NCBI RefSeq assembly: GCF_039655865.1
Contig: NZ_JBBYXL010000001.1
Span: 596,356-660,355 of the forward strand
DNA from: Prosthecobacter sp. SYSU 5D2
Lineage (GTDB): Bacteria > Verrucomicrobiota > Verrucomicrobiia > Verrucomicrobiales > Verrucomicrobiaceae
Reading direction: 5' to 3'
Length of the DNA: 64,000 bases
In this document: piece after piece, positions 1 to 8,524 of the stretch
Position numbering within the stretch: position 1 is the first letter of the stretch
How the letters are laid out: every line of letters starts with the position of its first letter
The notes under the pieces: model-generated
Database searches by the model: none
The model's input: the letters and a program-made list of their open reading frames with translations, nothing else
Told to the model about the DNA's origin: nothing
Made by a program: the position numbers and the translations under genes

Positions 1-464
1 TACAGCCTCTCAGCCTCAATGAATACCTGGGTGTTGTAGAAGGCGCCCTGCTGGAGCCCTTCACCAAAAACAACATTCAGCTCGAAGCCGATGTTCAGCA
101 GGGCCTGCCGCCTGTGCAGGTGGATCCGACCAAGTTTAAGGACATTCTCATCGAGCTTTTGAAAAACGCAGCTGAAGCTGCCAGCAAATCCGGTGGTCGC
201 GCCATGCTGAAAATCGCCGGTCCTGGCGTCATCACTCCGGCAGAACAACGTCGTGTGGACATCCTGGTCAGCAACACTGGCTCGCACATTGCCCCGGAAA
301 AGCTCTCCGAAGTCTTTCGCCCCTTCCACGGAACCAAGAACAGCAACCATCTCGGCCTGGGTCTCACCATCGCCGCCATGCTGTCTCATCAGATGAATTT
401 GCAGATCGGCATCGCCTCTGAAAACAGCACCACCACCCTGTGGCTGAGCTGCCCCGCCGCCTAA
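1..464 (+). CDS. Sensor histidine kinase, C-terminal ATPase part (5' end outside window)
   Basis: The reading frame is open from base 3, so the gene begins before the window. The visible 153 residues form a HATPase_c (GHKL) domain: the N-box ELLKNAAEA, a G1-like segment NTGSH, an F-box FRPFHGTK and a G2-like GLGLTIA. In active kinases the G1 box usually reads DxGxG. Here the aspartate is replaced by asparagine and the second glycine by histidine, so nucleotide binding may be altered. No receiver domain follows before the stop. The N-terminal sensor and dimerisation parts cannot be seen. It converges on the leftward gene ending at 513. Confidence 0.8.
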   Translation, partial: QPLSLNEYLGVVEGALLEPFTKNNIQLEADVQQGLPPVQVDPTKFKDILIELLKNAAEAASKSGGRAMLKIAGPGVITPAEQRRVDILVSNTGSHIAPEKLSEVFRPFHGTKNSNHLGLGLTIAAMLSHQMNLQIGIASENSTTTLWLSCPAA

Positions 465-512
465 CGCAAGGCTTACCCGTCATTGCTCAAAGTCTGCGCG
501 CCCCGCCACCGC

Positions 513-1937
513 TCAAGACCACTCCTTCAACCTCTCCGGGAAAGGACAGTCCGCGCAGGCTGAATCATCCTCCAGACAGAAGTCTTCATAAACTTGCAGC
601 AGGCCCTGGTGATGATGCAGCTTCTTTTGAAATTCTCCGGCGCGTTCACTGTCGCCAAACAGCCGCAGCACCGCCCGGCGCACTTTTTGGTTATCCAGCA
701 GGGCTGGCAGTTCCAGATATTCCGCCCATAGCCGGCTGCGCTCCGGCATCAGCAGCGGATAGGCCACATTCGCCAGCATCTCCTGCACCCGGGTTTCTCC
801 GACGAGTGCCAGCGGCTTCGCCGCGCTCTCGGCTAACAAAGTATAATGAGTGGACCAGTAATCATGTGTGAGTGACAGCAGTGCCTCCCGCCACCCTTCC
901 TGTGACCAACGGCCTGCATCCATCAGCGGGGCGGAGATCCGCCCCCACTGCTTCAGCATCGCTGTCAGTGCGCCCAGCCGTCTCTGAGGATGATTCCCCG
1001 GCCGGATTGCCGCCGGCTTCCATTTCAGCGTCTGCTGCGGTTGCAGCCAGCGTTGCGCGGCATTCCGTTGTTTCCACCACGCCTCCCACAGACCGCGCAG
1101 ATACACCCGTGTTTCCGGCAGCGTTTCCTCATAGCGCACACTTTCCAAAAAGCCGCTCACCCCGAAAAGCATCGCCTCCCGCTCCGCCAGCGGCAGTTTC
1201 ATCAGCCGCTTCACCGGCAGCCGTTGCGCCAGGATGTTAAACGGCTGCTGATTGTTCCGGTAACCGAGTGTTTGCGCCAGCGCCTGATACACCGCCTGCT
1301 CACGTCCATGTGCCGCCACACAGCGGTGCAGCCGCAGGCTCTTCCTTTCCAGCCGGTATTGTGCGGCCGATTCCAGCATGGACTGCACGCGTGCCGGTTC
1401 CATCTCCCCCAGCGGTGCATGGCAGCGGCCCAGCCTCGCCGCCGCCAGCCCACGGTTCGGCCTGGCCTGGTCTGATAAAGCCGCTGAGCTCAGCCGCACC
1501 TGCACGATCTCTTTGTGCTCGCAGGTCCGTGTATAAAACCGCTCCTCCGGCGCCTCCAAAAACAGATGCAGCACCACCCGGGCATAGTCCGCATTGGCCC
1601 CATGGGCGTGGCGTTCCCAGTCCCGCGCATCCGGGTCCAGTTCAATGTCCCCGCTCAGCCTCTTCCCTCCCACCTCCACCGTGCAGCCGGTGAAATCCGG
1701 GCCCGAGCTGGAATTCCAAATTCCAAAATCCACCACCTTCACCGGCTTCCCGTCCGCGCTCAAAAACTCACTGCCAAACGCCCCGCTAAACCACAGGCTC
1801 TGCAGATCCAGCTCATTCAGCGGCTGCGCAAAGCCCGGCAGCGTGATCTCCTCCAGCCCCAGAAACACCGACTCCCGGAAACGCTGATATCGTTCCGCCA
1901 ACGGCAAGTTCAGGTGCGTGGGTGCTTCGTCCGGCAT
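513..1937 (-). CDS. DUF2851 family protein
   Basis: This 474-residue protein matches the DUF2851 family in its N-terminal signature: an LWFSGAF-like segment, then VVDFGIWNSSSGPDF and SGDIELDPDARDWERH, where D and E residues followed by a hydrophobic strand resemble a nuclease-like fold core. The C-terminus has a small Cys cluster (CLEDDSACADCPFPE), as in other members. The family's function is not established to my knowledge. I chose the ATG at 1937 because it lies 7 bases after the stop of the upstream HAD gene; a longer frame to 2012 would overlap that gene by 68 bases. The two genes probably form an operon. Confidence 0.75.
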   Translation of the reverse strand: MPDEAPTHLNLPLAERYQRFRESVFLGLEEITLPGFAQPLNELDLQSLWFSGAFGSEFLSADGKPVKVVDFGIWNSSSGPDFTGCTVEVGGKRLSGDIELDPDARDWERHAHGANADYARVVLHLFLEAPEERFYTRTCEHKEIVQVRLSSAALSDQARPNRGLAAARLGRCHAPLGEMEPARVQSMLESAAQYRLERKSLRLHRCVAAHGREQAVYQALAQTLGYRNNQQPFNILAQRLPVKRLMKLPLAEREAMLFGVSGFLESVRYEETLPETRVYLRGLWEAWWKQRNAAQRWLQPQQTLKWKPAAIRPGNHPQRRLGALTAMLKQWGRISAPLMDAGRWSQEGWREALLSLTHDYWSTHYTLLAESAAKPLALVGETRVQEMLANVAYPLLMPERSRLWAEYLELPALLDNQKVRRAVLRLFGDSERAGEFQKKLHHHQGLLQVYEDFCLEDDSACADCPFPERLKEWS

Positions 1938-1944
1938 GGCATCA

Positions 1945-2604
1945 TTATTTCTCCATGAGTTGGCTGATGGAAACTTCTGCCAGCGATCCCGCCCGGTGCA
2001 AGGCCCCGTCAAAGTCCAGATGCTGCGTCATCGGCCCAGGCACCACGATGCAGCGCATCTCCGCCGCACGGGCGGCGCGCAGGCCGTTCAGAGAATCTTC
2101 AAACACCAGCACCTCATGCGGGTGCACCTCCATCTTCCCTGCGGCATGCAGAAACAGGCTTGGGTCTGGTTTCACCTTGCCCGTGTCATCCACCGTCGTC
2201 AGGTGGTGGAAGTAAGGCCTCAACCTCAGCTCATCAATCCACCAGCCCACCCAGGACAGCGGGCTGCTGCTGGCCACCGCACAGGGGATGCCCAGCGCGC
2301 GCGCCTCCTCCAGCCGGTCCACCACACCGGGCAGCGTCGTCAGGGTGGCCCGCAGTTCCGTCTCCCGCTCACGGCGGCTTATTTCCAGCTCCTCCCACAG
2401 CAGCGCCTGCCCCATCAGCGCGTCCAGATCCCGGCGGGGATCATATAGATCGTTAAATTCCGTCCCGATCGCCTGGGCATACGTCTCCAGCGGCAGCTCA
2501 TGCCCATGCCGTGCATACAGCTCCTTCCAGGTCAGGTAGCCCACGCTCTCGGTATCCACAATCAGCCCGTCAAAATCGAAAAGAATCGCACGAATATCAG
2601 CCAT
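1945..2604 (-). CDS. HAD-superfamily hydrolase, beta-phosphoglucomutase-like
   Basis: The 219-residue product begins with the HAD motif I FDFDGLIVDTE, where the two aspartates are nucleophile and acid/base. Motif II is VASSS, the motif III lysine is in GKVKPDP, and motif IV is VFEDSLNG. The helical cap between motifs I and II is of the small beta-PGM/phosphatase type. Substrate is unknown; members include phosphoglycolate phosphatases and beta-phosphoglucomutases. I chose the ATG at 2604, which puts motif I at residue 9, the usual place; the open frame to 2649 adds only 15 unconserved residues. It lies upstream of the DUF2851 gene in the same direction. Confidence 0.85.
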   Translation of the reverse strand: MADIRAILFDFDGLIVDTESVGYLTWKELYARHGHELPLETYAQAIGTEFNDLYDPRRDLDALMGQALLWEELEISRRERETELRATLTTLPGVVDRLEEARALGIPCAVASSSPLSWVGWWIDELRLRPYFHHLTTVDDTGKVKPDPSLFLHAAGKMEVHPHEVLVFEDSLNGLRAARAAEMRCIVVPGPMTQHLDFDGALHRAGSLAEVSISQLMEK

Positions 2605-2846
2605 CCCCGGACTATGCCGCGCCTCGGTTCCCTCGCAAAAACAAATCACACTCCCGTTTCCGTCACGAAAAACCGCTTGCCCATTCCCCGTCTGCCCCTA
2701 CTCTTGCCGCCCTTTTGCCGGGCACTTCTGCCTGGTACAGGGATCGTCCAAACCTAAACCGCCTCCCCTTTCGGATCTGTGCCTTCTGGCATTGAGCGTC
2801 CGCTCCCTGAGCGAAACGTGCGAAAGACCGGCATCCATCAAACTAC

Positions 2847-3536
2847 ATGTCCCAAGCACTCGCAGAACTCGTCGAAGCCGGAGTCCATTTCGGCCACCAA
2901 ACCAAGCGTTGGAACCCGAAGATGAAGCCTTTCATCCTGGATTCCCGCAACCAGATCCACATCCTCAACATCGAGGAAACACTTGTTCAGATTGACAAGG
3001 CCGCTGAGTTCCTTTCCGAGCTCGCCCGCAAAAACAAGCGCATCCTTTTCGTCGGCTGCAAACGCCAGGCCCAGGAGGCCATCCGCGAAGCGGCTGAAGC
3101 CTGCGGCCAGTTCTACGTCAACCATCGCTGGCTCGGCGGCACCCTCACCAACCTCGAAACCATCCGCAAGAGCGTCGCCCGCCTTGCTTATCTGGAAGAG
3201 ATCGAGAAGAAGCCTGAGTTCAAGCTCATGTCCAAGAAGGAACTCGCCTCCCTGAACCGCGAGCGTATCAAGCTGGAGCGCAACCTTCGCGGCGTGCGCG
3301 GCATGGACAAGTATCCGGATGCCGTCGTCATCGTGGACTCCGCCCGTGAGCACATCGCCGTTCACGAAGCCCGCCGCCTCGGCATCCCGATCGTGGCCCT
3401 CGTGGACACCAATGCCGACCCTGACAAAGTGGACTACCCCATCGCCGCCAACGACGATGCCATCCGCTCCATCCGCATCATCCTGCAGAAGCTGATCGAC
3501 CCCGTCATCACCGCCACTGCCGAACTCAAGAAGTAA
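2847..3536 (+). CDS. rpsB: 30S ribosomal protein S2
   Basis: The 229-residue protein is S2 along its whole length: the N-terminal [19 protein letters not shown], the [14 protein letters not shown] and RWLGGTLTN segments, the coiled-coil [15 protein letters not shown] and the C-terminal [13 protein letters not shown]. It assembles late on the small subunit. It is a little short relative to E. coli S2 (about 240). No clear Shine-Dalgarno sequence precedes the ATG. The gene is followed after 39 bases by tsf, the standard bacterial order. No pyrH or frr follows. Confidence 0.98.
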   Translation: MSQALAELVEAGVHFGHQTKRWNPKMKPFILDSRNQIHILNIEETLVQIDKAAEFLSELARKNKRILFVGCKRQAQEAIREAAEACGQFYVNHRWLGGTLTNLETIRKSVARLAYLEEIEKKPEFKLMSKKELASLNRERIKLERNLRGVRGMDKYPDAVVIVDSAREHIAVHEARRLGIPIVALVDTNADPDKVDYPIAANDDAIRSIRIILQKLIDPVITATAELKK

Positions 3537-3575
3537 GAGCCGCAAACTCCCAACCCCGTTACCCTTTAAAGAAAC

Positions 3576-4178
3576 ATGGCTGAAATCTCCGCAAAAGTCG
3601 TCATGGCCCTTCGTGAAAAAACGAACGCCGCCATGATGGAATGCAAAGCCGCCCTCAAGGAAGCCGAAGGCGACCTCGAAAAGGCTGAAATCATCCTTCG
3701 CAAGAAGGGCACCATCAAGGCCGAGAAAAAGGCAGACCGCCAGACGAAGGAAGGCATCATCGCCTCCTACATCCACATGGCCGGCCGCATCGGCGTGCTC
3801 ATCGAAGTGAACTGCGAAACCGACTTCGTTGCCCGCAACGAAATCTTCCAGGCCTTCGTCAAGGACATCTCCCTCCACATCGCTGCTGCGAATCCCAAGT
3901 TCCTCGCTCGCGAAGAAATCTCCGAGGCACTCATCGCCAAGGAGCGCGAAATCGCCGCCGACCAGGTCAAGGGCAAGCCCGAGGCCATCGCTGAGAAGAT
4001 CATTCAGGGCAAGATTGACAAGATCTTCTCTGAGCAGTGCCTCCTGGAGCAGGCCTTCATCAAGAACCCCGACCAGACCATCGGTGACTACGTGAAGAGC
4101 AAGATCTCCGAGCTGGGTGAAAATCTCGTCGTCCGCCGCTTCGTGCGCTTCGCTGTCGGTGAAGACCTTGCTGAATAA
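3576..4178 (+). CDS. tsf: Elongation factor Ts
   Basis: This 200-residue protein is the nucleotide exchange factor for EF-Tu. It has the N-terminal UBA-like segment VMALREKTNAAMMECKAAL and the core VNCETDFVARNE, both diagnostic. The length resembles the short EF-Ts form (about 200 residues, one copy of the core subdomain) rather than the 283-residue E. coli form. It is co-transcribed with rpsB and followed by a strong terminator hairpin at 4217-4242. Confidence 0.98.
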   Translation: MAEISAKVVMALREKTNAAMMECKAALKEAEGDLEKAEIILRKKGTIKAEKKADRQTKEGIIASYIHMAGRIGVLIEVNCETDFVARNEIFQAFVKDISLHIAAANPKFLAREEISEALIAKEREIAADQVKGKPEAIAEKIIQGKIDKIFSEQCLLEQAFIKNPDQTIGDYVKSKISELGENLVVRRFVRFAVGEDLAE

Positions 4179-4216
4179 GGCATTCCGGCCGCTCTAAGCA
4201 GCCAAAAAAAATCATG

Positions 4217-4242
4217 GAGGGCGGGATGCAAATCCCGCCCTC
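4217..4242 (+). terminator. Rho-independent terminator after tsf
   Basis: An 11-bp perfect stem, GAGGGCGGGAT at 4217-4227 and ATCCCGCCCTC at 4232-4242, encloses a 4-base loop and is followed by TTT. It lies 38 bases after the tsf stop and ends the rpsB-tsf transcript. Confidence 0.85.
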
Positions 4243-4333
4243 TTTATGCATTGGGAGGACTATAAAATTCCCTTCCAGAGAGGTACTCCTTGCGCAACGC
4301 CCTTCGCTGGGCTTTGAAGACGGATAGCCGACC

Positions 4334-5137
4334 ATGTGGGAATTCCTAAAACAGCACTGGCGCGATGGCGTGGAGATCCTCATCCTCGCTGTGCTGGTCT
4401 ATCAGGCCTTCCTGTTCTTCCGGGCCACCCGTGGTGCCCGCATCCTGACGGGCTTGTTGATGCTCCTTCTGGGCCTCGCCCTGGTCTCGCAACTGCTGGA
4501 GCTGGAGGTCATCACCTGGCTGCTCCAGCGCATCTCCGTCTTCCTGGCCATCGCCCTGGTCGTCCTGTTCCAGCCGGAACTGCGCCGTGTCCTGGCGGAG
4601 TTGGGCAGCCACCGCATGTTCTCGCTCAACCGCCCGGACCCGGAATCCCTGGATGTCCTTTTGGAGGCCATGCAGCAGCTTTCCGCCCGCCGCTGCGGAG
4701 CTCTCTTTGCCATCAAGCGCGGCATTGACCTGCGTCTGCTGGCGGAAACCGGCGTCAGTGTGGATGCCAAACTCTCGCCAGAACTCATCACCACCATCTT
4801 TCATCCCAAGACCGCACTGCATGACGGCGGGGCCATCATTGACCAGGGCCGCATCGCTGCCGCTGGCTGCGTCTTCCCCGTCAGCCAGCGGGAGGTGCGG
4901 GACCGCGCCATCGGCCTGCGCCACCGAGCCGCCATGGGTGTGACGGAGGAGACCGATGCCATCGCCCTCATCGTCAGCGAGGAGAGCGGTGCCCTCTCCA
5001 TCGCCTACCGGGGCAAACTGGAGCATGATCTTGAGCCTGACGAGCTGCGCCAGCGCCTGAACGAGCTGCTGACTTATGGGGCAGCGGCTGCTGAACCTTT
5101 AGCGGAGGAACCGACGCGTGACCTGGGGCCAGTTTAA
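4334..5137 (+). CDS. cdaA: Diadenylate cyclase (c-di-AMP synthase), CdaA type
   Basis: CdaA makes c-di-AMP from two ATP at the inner membrane. The 267-residue protein has three N-terminal membrane helices (about residues 12-80: EILILAVLVYQAFLFF, ILTGLLMLLLGLALV, ISVFLAIALVVLFQPEL), then a DisA_N/DAC domain. The catalytic signatures are HDGGAII (metal and ATP site) and LRHRAAMG. The final 25 residues are Ala/Glu-rich and unconserved. It is followed by an overlapping small membrane gene and then glmM, the cdaA-cdaR-glmM order known from Firmicutes, so c-di-AMP control of cell-wall precursor synthesis is likely. Confidence 0.95.
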   Translation: MWEFLKQHWRDGVEILILAVLVYQAFLFFRATRGARILTGLLMLLLGLALVSQLLELEVITWLLQRISVFLAIALVVLFQPELRRVLAELGSHRMFSLNRPDPESLDVLLEAMQQLSARRCGALFAIKRGIDLRLLAETGVSVDAKLSPELITTIFHPKTALHDGGAIIDQGRIAAAGCVFPVSQREVRDRAIGLRHRAAMGVTEETDAIALIVSEESGALSIAYRGKLEHDLEPDELRQRLNELLTYGAAAAEPLAEEPTRDLGPV

Positions 5138-5273
5138 ACAATTTTTCACCCGCAACTGGCGCGAAAAAATCGTCGCCATCCTGCTGGCCATCCTGTTTTG
5201 GTTCATGATCAAAAGCCAGGTCAATCCTCCGCCCCGTTACGAGCCGCCGCTGCCGCCGCTGAGGGCGGTGTGA
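5118..5273 (+). CDS. 51-residue membrane protein resembling the N-terminal helix of CdaR (YbbR)
   Basis: A GTG-started frame overlaps the end of cdaA by 20 bases. A strong Shine-Dalgarno GGAGG at 5104-5108 stands 9 bases before it. The product has a basic N-terminus ending in NWREKIVAILLAI, a membrane helix (AILLAILFWFMI), then a short proline-rich tail (PPPRYEPPLPPL). YbbR/CdaR proteins start with just such a helix, but normally carry several extracytoplasmic YbbR domains; none is present here. The position between cdaA and glmM is exactly that of cdaR. Either it is a reduced CdaR that only contacts CdaA in the membrane, or the remnant of a longer gene. Family assignment is inference from position and helix resemblance. 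Confidence 0.65.
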   Translation: MTWGQFKQFFTRNWREKIVAILLAILFWFMIKSQVNPPPRYEPPLPPLRAV

Positions 5274-5333
5274 TGCAATGTCTGACAGCCCGGCTTTGAC
5301 ACTGGCCCTGTCCTGCGTTAAACCGCGCGCTCT

Positions 5334-6698
5334 ATGTCTGATAAGCGTCAATTCTTCGGCACCGACGGCGTCCGCGCGGTGGCCAACCGTCATCCCATGA
5401 CCCCTGAGTTTGTCCTGCGCCTGGGACAGGCCGCCGCCGCCGTTCTCGGAAACCGGTCCGAAGGAGGCGAGCGCCCGCGCTGCATTATTGGCCGTGACAC
5501 TCGCGCTTCGGGCGAGATGCTGGAGGCAGCGCTCATCGCTGGCTTGAACTCAGCCGGGGTGGACGTGGTGCTGGCAGGCATGGTCCCCACTCCCACCGTG
5601 GCCATGCTGTCGGCACAGACCGGGGCCAGCTTTGGTGTCGTCGTCAGTGCCTCGCACAACCCCTTTCAGGACAACGGCATCAAGTTTGTCCATGGCAATG
5701 GCCGCAAGCTCAATGATAAGACCGAGATCGCCATTGAGCAGATCGTGCTTGGCAACACCCAGGAAGCCGCCCGCCCGGAGGGGCGCAACATCGGCCGGGT
5801 AAGCCGCATGACCGATGCCGTGGAGCGCTACGTGGCCCACGCCGTGGCCAGCATGGGCGGCACCCGCCTGGATGGCATGCGTGTGGCCCTGGACAATGCC
5901 CACGGTGCCGCCGCCTACACCAGCGCCCTCGCCCTGGAGCAGCTCGGTGCGGATGTGCAGGTCTTTCACAGCGAGCCGGACGGATTCAATATCAATGAAG
6001 AGTGCGGCTGCACCCACAGCGAAGAATTGGAGCGCCTGGTGCGCCAGTCCCAGGCCCAGGCCGGCATTGCCCATGATGGTGATGCGGACCGCATCGCCCT
6101 TTGTGATGAGGAAGCCATTGCGCTTGATGGCGATGAACTGATGGCCATCGCGGCTGAGTCAATGCTGCGCAAGGGCACACTGAAGCAGAACACCCTGGCC
6201 GTCACCATCATGAGCAACTACGGTCTGGACGACCTCGTCTCCCGTCGGGGCGGCCGCGTGATCCGCACCAATGTTGGCGACCGCTACGTGCTGGAGGAGA
6301 TGCATTCACGGGACCTCAACCTGGGTGGCGAGCAGAGCGGTCACATCATCTTTGGCGACTGGGCCACCACCGGCGACGGACTCATCGCCGGTCTGCAGGT
6401 GCTCAAAATCATGAAGGAAACTGGCGAGCCGCTGAGCCAGCTCCGCAAGTGCCTGAAGAAGTTCCCCCAGGCCGCCCGTAACCTCCGCGTGCGTTCCAAG
6501 CCACCCATCACCGAGCTGGCAGATGCCCAGAAGATCATCAAGGAGACCGAGAAGAAGCTCGGCGATTATGGCCGCGTGCTATTGCGCTACTCCGGCACCG
6601 AATCCCTGATCCGCCTGCTCATCGAAGGCCGCGATGTCGAATACCTGGAAGCCCAGGCCGACAAGATTGCCTCGGCAATCCTGGCCCAGATCGGTTAG
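5334..6698 (+). CDS. glmM: Phosphoglucosamine mutase
   Basis: GlmM converts glucosamine-6-phosphate to glucosamine-1-phosphate for UDP-GlcNAc and peptidoglycan synthesis. The 454-residue protein starts with FGTDGVRAVAN, has the active-site serine loop SASHNP (about residue 105), the metal loop DGDADR (about residue 248), the sugar-binding GGEQSGH (about residue 338) and the phosphate-binding RYSGTE near the C-terminus. Length is normal for the family (about 445-455). It lies 60 bases downstream of the CdaR-like gene and probably belongs to the same transcript. The terminator at 6709-6738 follows. Confidence 0.97.
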   Translation: MSDKRQFFGTDGVRAVANRHPMTPEFVLRLGQAAAAVLGNRSEGGERPRCIIGRDTRASGEMLEAALIAGLNSAGVDVVLAGMVPTPTVAMLSAQTGASFGVVVSASHNPFQDNGIKFVHGNGRKLNDKTEIAIEQIVLGNTQEAARPEGRNIGRVSRMTDAVERYVAHAVASMGGTRLDGMRVALDNAHGAAAYTSALALEQLGADVQVFHSEPDGFNINEECGCTHSEELERLVRQSQAQAGIAHDGDADRIALCDEEAIALDGDELMAIAAESMLRKGTLKQNTLAVTIMSNYGLDDLVSRRGGRVIRTNVGDRYVLEEMHSRDLNLGGEQSGHIIFGDWATTGDGLIAGLQVLKIMKETGEPLSQLRKCLKKFPQAARNLRVRSKPPITELADAQKIIKETEKKLGDYGRVLLRYSGTESLIRLLIEGRDVEYLEAQADKIASAILAQIG

Positions 6699-6708
6699 TG
6701 AGTATACG

Positions 6709-6738
6709 AAGCGGGGGCCGTTTACACGACCCCCGCTT
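6709..6738. terminator. Bidirectional terminator between glmM and cysI
   Basis: AAGCGGGGG at 6709-6717 pairs with CCCCCGCTT at 6730-6738, a 9-bp stem with a 12-base loop. It is flanked by A/T runs that give a T-rich tail in both directions. It sits between the convergent glmM and cysI genes, so it can serve both. Confidence 0.75.
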
Positions 6739-6763
6739 TAAGTTTATACAGAACTGAACCGGC

Positions 6764-8488
6764 CTAGCTTTGCAGCGCCAGTGCTTCGGGCTTGATGTTC
6801 TTGTGGAAATCGGGGCCCTGGACGGTGGCGGCGACGTAACCGGCGCGGATGACGAAGTCACCGAAGTGCTCTCCATCCTGACGCTCCTTGGCATAATGCT
6901 CGAGGATAGGATCCAGGAGAGGCTTGATGTCTTTGGAAGGCACGTCCTTGCGGAAGAGCTTGCTCAGGCGCTGGCCAGCGTGGCCGCCGCCGAGATAGAC
7001 GTTGTAGCGGTCCGGGCCGAAGCCGACGAAGCCGATCTCGGAGATGAAGGGTCGGCCACAGCCGTTAGGGCAGCCGGTCATGCGCATGGTGATGGAATCG
7101 TGACGCAGGCCGACTTCCTCGAGCTTCTCTTCAAGCTGGGTGACGATAGTGGGCAGGAAACGCTCGGCTTCGGCCAGGGCCAGGGCGCAGGTCGGCAGGG
7201 CGACGCAGGCGATGGTGGCCAAGCGCAGGGCGCTTTGTTCATGGCTTTTGGCCATGCCATACTTCTCCAGGAGGGCCTCGATCTGGGAACGCTTGGCCGG
7301 GGAGACCTTGGCGATCATGAGGTTCTGGTTCGCAGTGAGGCGGAAGTCACCGTCATGGATCTTGGCGATCTCACGCAGGCCGGTGCGCATGGGGTATCCT
7401 TCGGTATCGAGGACGCGGCCGCCTTCGACAAAGAGGGTATAGTGGGAATCCCCGGTCTCATCTTCCACCCAGCCGAAGCGGTCGCCGTTATCGGCGAACT
7501 TATACGGGCGGGCAGGCTCAAGGTTATACCCGAGGTATTCGTTGAGCTTGTTGAGGATCCATTCCGGGCCGTAGTCATCCACGGTGTATTTGAAGCGGGA
7601 ATGCTTGCGGTCGGTGCGGTCGCCGAAGTCACGCTGCACGAGCACGACCTTTTCGGCCACGTCCACGACCTGCTCCTTGGTGCAATAACCGATGACATCG
7701 GCGATGCGGGGATAGGTGGCTTCATTGCCGTGGGTGGAGCCCATGCCACCGCCCACGGCGACGTTATAGCCCACCAGCTTGCCGTCCTCGACAATGGCGA
7801 TGAAGGAAAGGCAGTTGGCGAAGATATCCACGTCGTTGCTCGGTGGCACGGCGATGGTGATCTTGAACTTACGCGGCAGGTAGGTCTTGCCGTAGATGGG
7901 CTCCTGCTCCTCCTCGCTGGACTGCACCTTTTCACCATCCAGCCAGATTTCGTGATAGGCACGGGTGGCCGGAGTCAGGTGGGCGGAGATGTCCTTGGCG
8001 GCCTGGAGCACATCGGCGTGCACGCTGGACAGGTAAGGGTTCGGATTGCACATGACGTTGCGGTTCACGTCACCGCAGGCGGCGATGGTGTCCATGGCGG
8101 CGTCATTGATCTCCTTGATCGTGCGCTTGAGGTTGGTCTTGATGATGCCGTGAAGCTGGAAGGCCTGGCGGGTGGTCAGCTTGATGGTGCCGTTGGCGTA
8201 GGTATCCGCCAGGTGGTCCGTCTGCAGCCATTGCTCCGAGGTGGCGACGCCACCAGGAACGCGGATGCGCAGCATGAAGGAGAAGGCCTTTTCCAGGCGG
8301 TGCTTGCGGCGGTCCGGACGGAGGTCGCGGTCGTCCTGCTGGTAGCTGCCGTGGAATTTGATCAACTGCTGGTCGTCTTCGGACAGGGAGCCGGTGGAAA
8401 GATCGGCGAGACCTTCGGCGATGGTGCCGCGCAGGTAATTCGACCGGGTCTTGATGCCTTCATTGGCAGAGAGTTGCTTTTCGCTCAT
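6764..8488 (-). CDS. cysI: Assimilatory sulfite reductase, hemoprotein beta subunit
   Basis: CysI carries siroheme and a 4Fe-4S cluster and reduces sulfite to sulfide with electrons from CysJ. The 574-residue protein has the N-terminal ferredoxin-like half (MLRIRVPGG, LTTRQAFQLHG) and the cluster ligands CVALPTC (about residues 428-434) and GCPNGCG (about 471-476). This is the expected C-x5-C and C-x3-C pattern. Length matches E. coli CysI (570). It is downstream of cysJ with a 36-base gap from the cysJ stop. No cysH, cysG or sulfate transporter genes are nearby. Confidence 0.97.
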   Translation of the reverse strand: MSEKQLSANEGIKTRSNYLRGTIAEGLADLSTGSLSEDDQQLIKFHGSYQQDDRDLRPDRRKHRLEKAFSFMLRIRVPGGVATSEQWLQTDHLADTYANGTIKLTTRQAFQLHGIIKTNLKRTIKEINDAAMDTIAACGDVNRNVMCNPNPYLSSVHADVLQAAKDISAHLTPATRAYHEIWLDGEKVQSSEEEQEPIYGKTYLPRKFKITIAVPPSNDVDIFANCLSFIAIVEDGKLVGYNVAVGGGMGSTHGNEATYPRIADVIGYCTKEQVVDVAEKVVLVQRDFGDRTDRKHSRFKYTVDDYGPEWILNKLNEYLGYNLEPARPYKFADNGDRFGWVEDETGDSHYTLFVEGGRVLDTEGYPMRTGLREIAKIHDGDFRLTANQNLMIAKVSPAKRSQIEALLEKYGMAKSHEQSALRLATIACVALPTCALALAEAERFLPTIVTQLEEKLEEVGLRHDSITMRMTGCPNGCGRPFISEIGFVGFGPDRYNVYLGGGHAGQRLSKLFRKDVPSKDIKPLLDPILEHYAKERQDGEHFGDFVIRAGYVAATVQGPDFHKNIKPEALALQS

Positions 8489-8524
8489 GGGGGTAAAGGG
8501 GGTGGGATTTGAGCTCCTTGGAAT

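Noticed and set aside
2605..2846. Possible S2 leader regulatory RNA before rpsB
   Set aside because: The region is C/T-rich; I could not see a paired structure matching known S2 leader RNAs, so I do not call it.
2838..3878. 346-codon minus-strand frame across rpsB and tsf
   Set aside because: Antisense to two certain ribosomal/translation genes; composition is Gly/Val/Asp/Phe-rich without domains.
6770..8512. 580-codon plus-strand frame antisense to cysI
   Set aside because: Lies fully opposite a clear cysI, has Gly/Ala/Val/Asp/His-rich composition typical of antisense frames, and no recognisable domain.
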